A stretch of DNA of 64,000 bases from JAHRAW01 sp963693025 (lineage in GTDB: Bacteria > Pseudomonadota > Gammaproteobacteria > Arenicellales > Poriferihabitantaceae). The stretch is from positions 2,480,001 through 2,544,000 of the forward strand of contig OY843749.1 in assembly GCA_963693025.1 (NCBI GenBank), in the 5' to 3' direction. This document shows positions 49,301 to 61,300 of this stretch, in pieces (the stretch's first letter is position 1; every line of letters starts with the position of its first letter). Below the pieces are notes generated by a model, which was not told where the DNA came from, did not search any database, and saw only the letters and a list, made by a program, of their open reading frames with translations. The position numbers were made by a program, and so were the translations under genes.

Positions 49301-52300
49301 TCGCCGCTGTGGCGGTGACGGTTACCGACGACGAGACCGTGTCGGTGGAGATTTCCGACTCCACCCTGACCGTGATGGAAGGCGGCGCCGGCGCTTACAC
49401 CGTGACGCTGACTTCTGAGCCGGTCGGCGGCAATGTGACGGTGACGCCGAGCATCGCCACCGGCACCGACTTGACGCTCAGCCCGGCTGCCGGCGGGCTG
49501 ACATTCACCGCCGGCAACTGGAATGTGGCGCAGATGGTCGCCCTCTCCACCGCCGAAGACGATGATGCGGTCGACGACGCCGTCGTCATCACCCACGCGG
49601 CAACCGGCGCGGACTACGACGCCGCCCCCGCGGTGACGGTGGCGGTAACGATTGACGACAACGACAACGTCGGGGTGACGGTAACGCCGGACACGCTAGC
49701 CTTGAACGAAAACGAGTTTGCCACTTACACCGTGGAACTGACCTCCGCGCCGAGCATCGGCGAAGTAACCGTAACGCCGAGCAGCGCCGACACCGGCGCG
49801 GTCAGCGTCACCGCCGCATTGGTATTTGCCGCCGCCAACTGGGATACGCCGCAGGTGGTGAGCGTCGGCGGTGTGACGGATGATGATACGACTAACGAGT
49901 CGGTTGAGATTACCAACACGGTGACGGTGAGCGATGGCGCATCGGAATACGCCGCCGCCACCGCCGATGAGGTGACGGTAACGGTCACCGACACCAGCAT
50001 TCCCGCCGTCACCATTGCCCCGACTGACCTGACCGTGGACGAAGGCGGCAACCGCGCCTATACCGTGCAACTGGCGACCGAGCCGGATGCCGGCGCGCAG
50101 GTGATGGTTACACCGACCGTGGAAGGCGATTTGGCGAGCCACGGTGTCAGCATCACGCCAAACACCGTGCTGGTTTTTGACAGCACCGACTGGAACACCG
50201 CGCAAAGCGTGGTCGTCTCCGCCGCCGATGATGATTTGGACTTCGCCGACTCCACCGCCACCATCACCCACGCGGTAACCGGATACACCGGCGTCACAAA
50301 CGTCGACAATGTGGTCGTCACGGTAACCGACGACGACACCGACTCCGCCCCGGCGTTTGCCACCGGCGCGTCGGTGCCCGCCCAGAGTTACACCGCGAAC
50401 GCACAAATCACCGCTCTGACCCTGCCCGAAGTCGACCCCATGACTGCGGGCAACGGCGACATCACCTACATGCTGACGCCGATTCCGTCGGGCTTGAACT
50501 TCGACGCCACCAACCGCGTATTGAGCGGCACGCCGAGCGCGGTGACGGCGGCGACCACAACCACGCTAACCTACACCGCCGCCGACGAAGACGGCAACAC
50601 CGCCGCCACCGACACCGCCAGCCTGCTCTTCACCGTCACCGTCAGCCCCGCGGCGCCGGTAACGCCGGCGGCGCTGGTGTTTGCTCAGACCGCAGTGAGC
50701 GTCGACGAAGGCGCAACCGGCGGTTACACGGTTGAGTTGTCGGTCGCGCCCGACTCCGGCAATGTGACGGTAACGCCGGACGCCACCACCGGCTTGACCT
50801 TCGCGCCCGCCGCGTTGACCTTCACCGACACCACTTGGAACACGGCGCAGAGCGTTGTCATCACCGCCGCGCGGGATGCCGACACGGATAACGAGACCGT
50901 CACCGTCAGCCACGCGGTGGCGGGCGCGGGCAACTACGCCGCGCTGACCGCCGGCGGCGATGTCACGGTGACCGTAACCGACACCACCATTCCCGCCGTC
51001 ACCATTGCCCCAACCGACCTGACCGTGGACGAAGGCGTCGACGGCGCCTACACCGTGCAACTGGCGACTGAGCCCGCTACCGGCGCGCAGGTGATGGTTA
51101 CGCCGACCGTGGAAGGCGATTTGGCGAGCCACGGCGTCACCATCGCGCCAAGCGCCGCATTGGTCTTTGACAGCACCAACTGGAACACCGCGCAAAGCGT
51201 GGTCGTCTCCGCCGCCCAGGATGATTTGGACTTCACCGACGCCACCGCCACGATTAGCCACGCGGTAACCGGATACACCGGCGTCACAAACGTCGACAAT
51301 GTGGTCGTCACGGTAGACGACGACGACACCGACTCCGCCCCGGCGTTCGCCTCCGGCGCGTCGGTGCCAGCCCAGAGTTACACCGAGAACGCGCAAATCA
51401 CCGCGCTGGTGTTGCCCGAGGTTGCGCCCACGCCCGCCACGCAGGGCAACGGCGACATCACCTACATGCTGACGCCGATTCCATCGGGCTTGAACTTCGA
51501 CGCCACCAACCGCGTATTGAGCGGCACGCCGGACGCGGTAACGGCGGCGACGACGACTACGCTGACCTACACCGCCGCCGACGAAGACGGCAACACCGCC
51601 GCCAGCGACACCGACAGCCTGCTCTTCACCGTCACCATCAACCCCGCGCCGCCGGCGGTGGTCACCCTGCGGCTTGAGCCGGACGCGCTGACGATTGACG
51701 AAGCCGCCGCCGCGGTTGCGGGCAGCGTCTACACCGTGCGCCTGAGTTCGCAACCGGCGAGCGATGTGACCGTCACGCCGAGCATTGCCGCAACCGACCA
51801 CGACTTGACGCTGACCTATGACGGCGCGGCATTGTTGGGCGCGGCGCTGACTTTCGTCACCGCCGAGTGGAACGACGCGCAGACCGTCACCGTCACCGCC
51901 GCCGCCGACGACGACATAACCGACGACACCGTCACCATTACCCACGCCGCCACCGGCACGAGCGCGAGCATCGCCGCCGCGGATGTGACCGTGACCGTGG
52001 ATGACACCAGCACGCCGGGCATCACGCTCGACCCCGACGCGCTGACCGTGGCGGAAGACGCCAGCGACACCTACACCATCCGACTGACGACCATTCCGCT
52101 CGGCGATGCGACGATTACGCTGACGAACACCGGCGCCGCCCACGCCGGCGTCGCGCCCCTCACGCTGACCTTCGCGCCGGGCAACTGGAATGTTGTGCAG
52201 TCGGTCACCGTCTCCGGCATTGAAGACGAAGACGCCGCCGCGCCCGCCGCATTTGAAATCACCCACCGACCCACCAACTACGGCAGCAACGCGCCGTTCT

Positions 52301-55300
52301 CGGATGTGGTGACGGTCACCATCACCGAAACCGACACGCGCGGCGTCACCATTGCCCCGACCGCGCTGCCCGTGGATGAAGGCGACAACAACTTCTACAC
52401 CGTGGCGCTGACGAGCGAGCCGGTTGGCACGGTCGTGGTCACGCCGGACGCGTCGGCGGGAGCCTCTATCGGCATCACCATCACGCCAACCACCGCGCTG
52501 ATGTTTGACAGCGGCAACTGGAATACCGCGCAAACCGTCTCCGTCTTCGCCGGCGAAGATAATGGCAACTTCGACGACGACACCCTAACCATTACCCACG
52601 CGGTGACCGGCTACCCCGGCGTCACGAGCGCCGCTCATGTGGTGGTCACGGTGGACGACAACGACGCCGCGCCGGTGACGCCGGCGGTGACGATTGACCT
52701 GCTCACGCTGACGATTGTCGAAGGCGCGATGGACACCTACACCGTGACGCTGACTACCAATCCCGGCGGGGCGGTGACGGTGACACCGACCAGCGACAAC
52801 ATCGCCGACGTACCGACCCCAGCCGCGCTGACCTTTGCCGCCGCAGAATGGAACACGCCGCAGACGGTCACCGTGAACGCCAACGCCGATGTGTTGGAAG
52901 ACTTTACCGACGAGAACGCCGAAATCACCCATGTGGTAACCGGCTACTCCGGCGTCGCCACCGTCCCCGCAGTGGCGGTGACGGTAACCGACTCCGACAC
53001 CAACACCGTGCCAAGTTTCGCCGCCACGCAAGCCGACCAAGCCTATACCGTCGGCGACACGGTTGACCTGACCCTGCCCGAAGCCAGCGGCGGCAACGGC
53101 GCGCCGCGCTATACGCTGACGCCGGACATCGCCACCGCCATTGACGGCTTGACGTTTGACGACAACACGCGAGTCGTGAGCGGCACGCCGAACGCAGTGA
53201 CGCCCGCCGCCGTCACGCTGACCTACACCGCCGCCGACAGCGACACCGAGACCGGCGCGGCGGACGAAGCCCGCCAGACCTTCACCGTCACCGTCAACGC
53301 CGCGCCAGTCGTCATCCCCGCCGGCGTGACGATTTCCACCCCCACGCTGACCGTGAACGAGGGCGGCGATGGCACCTACACCGTGGTGCTTGACACGCAG
53401 CCGAGCGCCGACGTGACGATTACGCCGACCATTCCCTTAAACACCGACTTGACGGGCAACCCAAGCGCGTTGACTTTCACCGCCATGAACTGGAACGCCG
53501 TGCAGACCGTGACCCTCACCGCCGCCGAGGATGACGACGCGGTTGACGATGCGCCCGTCGTTATCACGCACACGGTGGAGGGCGCGGACTACGGCAGCAA
53601 CAACATCACCGCCGCCAACGTGACCGCCACGATTACCGAAAACGACGACGTCGGAATCACGGTTGCCCCGACCGACCTGAACATCGATGAAGGCGGCGCG
53701 TCCGGCACTTATACCGTGGTGCTGACATCCGCGCCGAGCGTCGGCAATGTGACGGTGATGCGGGATAACGGCGATCCCGCCGACAAACTCGGCTTTGGCT
53801 CCAGCCCCACCAGATTGCTCTTTACCGCCGCCAACTGGAATATGGCGCAGACCGTGAGCGTCGGCGGTGCGACGGATAGTGATGATACTGACGACGTGGC
53901 GACGATTACCCACATGGTGACGGTGAGCGATGTGATGTCGGACTACAACGGCGCCACCGCCGCCCCGGTGACGGTCAATGTCAACGACACCGGCAGGGAT
54001 GAGTTGCGGATTAACCCGACCACTTTGACCATCAACGAAGACGGCAGCGGCATTTACACCATTCGGCTGAGTTCCAATACGACGGGCGGCGCGGTCGCGG
54101 TCGTGACGCTGGTGAGCGCCGACACCGCCATCGCCACCGTCTTCCCCACGACCCCCATCACTTTCTCCAGCGGCACCTGGGCGACTGAGCGCACAATCAC
54201 CGTGCGCGGCGTGGCGGACGCCGACTTTGACAACGAGACGGTCACCATCACGCACACCGTCACCGGTTACAACGCCCCGCCCGCCGTGGTCACGGTCACC
54301 GTCCTTGACACCACCCCCGCCGACACCGCCCCGGCTTTCGTCAGCGGCGTGCCCGTGCCCGACCAGACCTACACCGCCGGCACGCAAATCGCCACCCTGA
54401 CATTGCCCGAGGTTGACTCCAACAACCCCGGCAACGGCGCACCGGTTTATACGCTGACGCCCACCACGGACATTCCCGGCGGCTTGAACTTTGACGACAC
54501 CGCGCGCACCTTGAGCGGCACGCCGAACGCGGTGGCGGCGGCGACCACGGTCACGCTGACCTACACCGTCGCCGACAGCGACGGCGTGAGCGGCGCGGCG
54601 GACGAAGACAGCCTGACCTTCACCATCACCGTCAACCCCGCCACACCGGTCACCTCCGCCGGCGTGACGATTTCCACCCCCACGCTGACCGTGACCGAGG
54701 GCGGCGATGGCAACTACACCGTGGTGCTTGACACGCAGCCGAGTGCCGATGTGATGATTACGCCGAGCGTTACCCCCGCCACCGCCACCGTCTCACCCAC
54801 GGGCGCGCTGACTTTCACCGACATGAACTGGAATGTTGAGCAAACCGTCACCGTGACCGGTGTGGCGGACGCTGACGCCACCGACAACACTCCCGCCGTC
54901 GTCAGCCACGCTTCAACCAGCACGGATACGGATTACGACACCCTCACCAACATCGACAGCGTGACGGTGACGATTACCGAAGCGCAAACGCGCGGCGTGA
55001 CCTTTACCCCGCCGAATGTGGCGGTGGGCGAGGGCGGCGACGCGACCTACACCGTTGAACTGGACAGCGAGCCGACCGGCAATGTGACGGTCACGCTGAG
55101 CGTGAGCGGCGACGTTGCCGACCACGGCGTGACGATTACGACCGACACCACGCTGACCTTTGACGACAGCAACTGGGACACGCCGCAAGATGTGTCCGTC
55201 GCCGCCGCCGAAGATGATGCGGACTTCGCCCACGAGACCGCCACGATTAGCCACGCGGTTGACGGCGCGGATTACGCCACCACGAACGCCGACGATGTGG

Positions 55301-58300
55301 TCGTCACGGTGACCGACGACGACAGCGACAGCGCGCCGCGGTTTGCCGCCGGCACAACGCAAACCGACGAGACCTACACCGCCGGCATGCAAATCACCGA
55401 CTTGGTGTTGCCCGAAGTTGACCCCAACAATGCCGGCAACGGCGCGGTAACCTACGCGCTGGCGCCCCTTCCGTCGGGCTTGGTCTTCACCGCCAACACG
55501 CGCACCTTGAGCGGCACGCCGAACGCGGTGTCCACGGCGACGACGACTACGCTCACCTACACCGCCGCCGACGAAGACGACATCACCGGCGCGGGCGATG
55601 AAGCCAGCCTGACCTTCACCGTCACCGTGAACCCCGCGGCGCCGGCGGCGGTGGTCACCCTGCGGCTTGAGCCGGACGCGCTGACGGTTGACGAAGGCGC
55701 CGTTGCCGGTGCGGGCAGTGTCTACACCGTGCGCCTGAGTTCGCAACCGGCGAGCGATGTGACGGTCACGCCGAGCATTGCCGCGGCGAGCCACGACTTG
55801 ACGCTGACCTTTGACGGCGCGGCGTTGTTGGGCGCGGCGTTGACCTTCGTCGCCGCCGAGTGGAACGACGCGCAGACCGTCACCGTGACCGCCGCCGCCG
55901 ACGACGACATAACCGACGACACCGTCACGATTACCCACGCCGCCACCGGCACGAGCGCGAGCATCGCGGACGCGGATGTGACCGTGACCGTGACCGACGA
56001 CGACATGCCGGCTCGCGGGGTGACTTTGGCGGGGACACCGGTGAATGTCGCCGAAGGGTCGAGCGCCGAGTACACCGTGGTCTTGGACACGCAGCCGAGC
56101 GGCAATGTGACGGTGACGCCGGCGAGCGGCGACTCCGGCGTCGCCACGGTCTCAGGCGCGCTGACCTTCAGCGACAGCAACTGGGACACGGCGCAGACCG
56201 TCACCGTCACCGGCGCCGATGACGCCAACGGCGTCACCGACACCACCACCATCACGCACACGGTGGAGGGCGCGGATTACGCCGGCGTCAGCGTCGCCGC
56301 CGACCCGGTTACTGTGACCGTAACCGACACCGACACGCCGCGCGTGGTGGTTTCCGATGCCACGCTGACCGTGAACGAGGGTGAAGACGACACCTACACC
56401 GTGCGGCTTGACACGCAACCGAGCGGCGAGGTGACGATTACGCCGAGCAGCGATAACGCCGTCGCCACCGTCTCAGGCGCGCTGACTTTCACGACCGCCA
56501 ACTGGAACGATGCGCAGAGCGTCACCGTCACCGGCACGGCGGACGACGACGCCACCGCCAACGCCGGCGCCGTCATCAGCCACGCGGCAACCGGCGCCGA
56601 TGCGGATTACAACGCGCTCGCCTCTATCGACAGCGTGACGGTGACGGTGAGCGAGACCGACATGCGCGAAGTGACTTTGTCGGGGGCGCCGGTGAGCGTT
56701 ACCGAAGGTTTGAGCGCCGAGTACACCGTGGTGTTGACTTCCGCGCCGGACGGCGGCGATGTAACGGTGACGGCGAGCATTCCCGCGAACACCGACTTGT
56801 CGCTCATCTCAAGCGGCGCGCTGACATTCAACGCCAACAACTGGAACATCGCGCAGCCGGTTAGCCTCACCGCCGCGCACGATGATGACGCGGTTGCCGA
56901 TGACGACATCACCATCACGCACACGGTCGCCGGCGCGGATTACGAAAGCAACAACATCACCGCCGCCGATGTGACCGCCACGATTACCGAGGACGACAGC
57001 GTCGGGGTGACGGTTAGCCCGCTCACCGTCGCCGTGGACGAGATGGCAACCGACACTTACACCGTGGCGCTGACCTCCGCGCCGAGCGTCGGCGAAGTGA
57101 CGGTGACGCCGAGCAGCGCCGATGCCGGTGCGGTCGCCATTGACATCAGCACCGTTGCGCTGGTTTTTGATGCCGGCAACTGGAATATGCCGCAGACGAT
57201 TTCGGTCGGCGGTGTGGAGGATGCTGATGCGGATGACGAGTCGGTTGTGATTACCAACGCGGTGACGGTGAGCGATGCTTCGTCGGATTACGCCAGCCAA
57301 ATCGGAAGCGCCGCTACTGTGACGGTCACGGTGGACGACAACGACATGGCTTCGGTGACGGTTAGCGTCACCACCCTGTCGATTGACGAAGACGGCGACG
57401 GCACCTACACCATTGAGTTGACCTCCGCGCCGAGCGGCGGCGGCGATGCGACCGTGACGCCGGTCAGCGCCGACCCCACCATCGCCACCGTCTCAGGTGC
57501 GCTCATCTTCGACGCCAACAACTGGCAGACGGCGCAGAATGTCGTTGTAACCGGCGTGGCGGACGGCGATGTCGACAACGAGATGGTTAGCATCACGCAC
57601 ACCGTGAGCGGTTACGTCGCCGCCGCCGCCGTGGATGTGACCGTCACCGACACGTCGATGCGCGGGGTGACCTTGACGGGGACGCCGGTGAGCGTCACCG
57701 AAGGCTTAACCGGCAACTACACCGTGGTCTTGGACACGCAGCCGACCGGCAATGTAACGGTGACGCCGGACAGCGATGATGACGCTATCGCCACCGTCTC
57801 AGGCGCGTTGACCTTCACCACCGCCAACTGGAACGACATGCAGACCGTCACCGTCACCGGCACGCAGGACGATGACCTCGCCGACGAAAGCACGAGCATC
57901 ACGCACGCGGTCGCCGGTGCGGATTACGAAAGCAACAACATCGGCGCCGACAATGTGGCGGTAACGGTGAACGACGACGAGACCGCCGGCGTGACGATTT
58001 CCGATGCCACGCTTGCCATCGATGAAGGCAGCAGCAGCGGTGCCGCCAACACCTACACCGTGGGCTTGAACACCGAGCCGCTCGGTCCTGTCACCGTTGC
58101 GCTGAGTAGCGACAACACCGATGTGACGGCTAGCACCAACACGGTGAACTTCACCGTCGACAACTGGAACACGGCGCAGACGGTCACCATCAGCGCCGCC
58201 GAAGACCCTGACGGCAACGACGACATCGCGAGTATCACGCACACGGTCAGCGGGGCGGATTACGATAGCGCGACCATCACCAACGACGTCGTCACCGTCA

Positions 58301-61300
58301 CCGTCACCGACAACGACCCGCTCGGCATCAGGCTGTCGGTGAACACCTTGTCTGTGGGCGAAAATACCACCGCCAACTACACCGTGGAGTTGGCTACCGA
58401 GCCCAACGGCAATGTGACCATTACGCCGACGAGCGCCGACCCCGGCGCCGCCACCGTCTCAGCCGCGCTGACCTTCACCACCGCCAACTGGAACACGGCA
58501 CAACAAGTCGTGGTGACCGGCGTGGCGGATAACGATGCCAGCAACGAAATGTTTGCTATCACCCACGCGGCAAGCGGCTCAGCCGACTACGCCGCCGTCG
58601 ACCTGACCGCCGCGCTCGTGACGGTGACCGTCACCGACAACAACACGCGCGACATCACTTTGTCCGGGACGATACCGGTAACCGTCGCCGAAGGCGCAAC
58701 CGCCAACTACGGCGTGGTCTTGGACACGCAACCCACCGGCGATGTGACGGTGACGCCAACCAGCGACACCCCCGCGGTCGCCACCGTCTCAGCCGCGTTG
58801 GTCTTCGGTCCATCCAACTGGAACACGGTGCAGAACGTCGTCGTCACCGGCGTTGAGGATGCCGACAGCGAAACCGACAACGCCAGCATCACCCACGCGG
58901 TCACCGGCGCGGATTACGCCAGCGTCACCCTCGCCAACGTGGCGGTAACCGTCACCGACAACGACATGCCCGGTGTGACGATTTCCACCGCCACGCTGAC
59001 CATCGGCGAAGACACGAGTAGCGGCGCGGGCAACACCTACACCGTGGTCTTGAACACCGAGCCGAGCGGTGATGTCACCGTCATGCTGGATAGCAACAAC
59101 CCCGATGTGACGACCAACCCCGCCACGCTGAACTTCGGGACTGGCAACTGGAACACCGCGCAGAACGTCATCGTGAGCGCCGCCGAAGACCCCGACGCCA
59201 CCGACGACAGCGCCGACATCACGCACACCGTGAGCGGGGCGAACTACGCCGGCGCCGACATCAGCCCCAACGCCATTGTCACCGTCACCGTCACCGACAG
59301 CGACATGCGCGAGGTGACGATTACGCCGACGACGGTGACCGTTCCCGAGGACGATTCCGCCACCTATACTGTGAGGCTGACTTCCGCGCCGGACGGCGGT
59401 ACTGTGATGGTGACGCCGACCATTCCCGGGGGCAACGACTTGTCGCTCTTCCTAACCGGCGGGGTCCCCGCCGCCACTGCGGTGCTGACATTCGACGCCA
59501 GCAACTGGAACATCGCACAGCCGGTGACCCTCACCGCCGCCGCCGATGCTGACGCGGTTGACGATGACGACATCACCATCACGCACACGGTCGCCGGCGC
59601 GGACTACGGTAGCAACAACATTACCGCCGCCGATGTGACCGCCACGATTACCGAGGGCAACACCGTCGGAATCACGGTTAGCCCGACCACGCTGGACGTG
59701 ACCGAGGGCGCGGCGGCTGGCAGTTACACCGTGCAACTGACCTCCGCACCGAGCGCCGGCAACGTGGTGGTCACGCCAAGCAGCGCCGACGCCGGCGCGG
59801 TCAGCGTCACCGCCGCGCTGGTGTTTGGCGCCGCCAACTGGAACACGCCGCAGGTGGTTTCGGTCGGCGGCGTGGCGGATGATGATGCGGTTGACGAGAC
59901 GGGCGTTGTGATTACCAACACGGTCACGGTGAGCGTTGGTTCATCGGATTACGCCAGCCAAAACGCCGCCAGTGTGACGGTCAATGTCACCGACCCCGGC
60001 ATGGCGTCGGTGACGGTTAGTGCCGCCACCCTGACCGTTCCGGAAAACGGCAACAACACCTACACCATCGTGCTGACCTCCGCACCGAGCGGCGGCGGCA
60101 ATGCGATGGTGACCCCCGCCAGCGCCAACACCGCCGCCGCCACCGTCTCCGGCCCGCTGGTCTTCGACGCCACCAACTGGAATATGCCGCAGAATGTCGT
60201 CGTGAGCGGCGTGGCGGACGTCGACACCGCCAACGAGTTGGTCAGCATCACCCACACGGTGAGCGGCTACGACAGCATCGCCACCGCCGCCACCGTAACG
60301 GTCACCGTCACCGACACATCGGTTCGCGGGCTGACCTTGACGGGGACGCCGGTGACCGTCACCGAGGGCGCGAACATCACTTACGCCGTGGTCTTGAACA
60401 CGCAGCCGACCGGCAATGTGACGGTGACGCCGGCGAGCGGCGACACGGCGGTCGCCACCGTCTCAAGCGCACGGGTCTTCAGCGACAGCAACTGGAACAC
60501 GGCGCAGAACATCACCGTCACCGGTACCGAGGACGCCAACACCGAAGCCGACACCACCACCATCACGCACACGGTGAGCGGCGCCGATTACGCGGGCGTC
60601 AGCGTCAGCGCCGACCCGGTGATGGTCACGGTGAACGACAACGACCTGCCGGGCGTGACGGTTTCCAAAGCCACGCTGGACATAGACGAAGGCAGCGACA
60701 GCGGCACGGACAACACCTACACAGTGGTCTTGACCACCGAGCCGAGTGGCACGGTCACCGTCATGCTGACCAGCAACAACCCCGATGTGCGCGCCAACCC
60801 CGCCACGCTGAACTTCGACGCCGGCAACTGGAACACGATGCAGTCCGTCACCATCAGCGCCGAGCAAGACCCTGACGGCAACAACGACACCGCGAATATC
60901 ATGCACGCGGTCAGCGGGGCGAACTACGGTAGCGCCGCCATCAGCCCCAACCCCGTTGTCGTCACCGTGACCGACGACGAAGTCGCCGGCGTGAGGATTG
61001 CCCCGCTCACCCTCAACATCAGCGAAGGGCGCAGCGGTTTCTACACCGTGGAACTCGCCACGGCGCCGGGCGGCACGGCGACGGTGGTGGCGAGCGTTAC
61101 CGGAACGGGTCACGACTTGACGCTGTCGCCGAGCGCCGGCACCGCCCTGACCTTCACCGACAGCAACTGGAACGAGGCGCGGACGGTGAGCGTGGCGGCG
61201 GGTGTGGACAACGACACGACCAATGAAACCCACATGATTACTCACGCGGTGACGGGTTACACCGGCGCATCCACCGCTCCGGCGGTGACGGTGAATGCCG

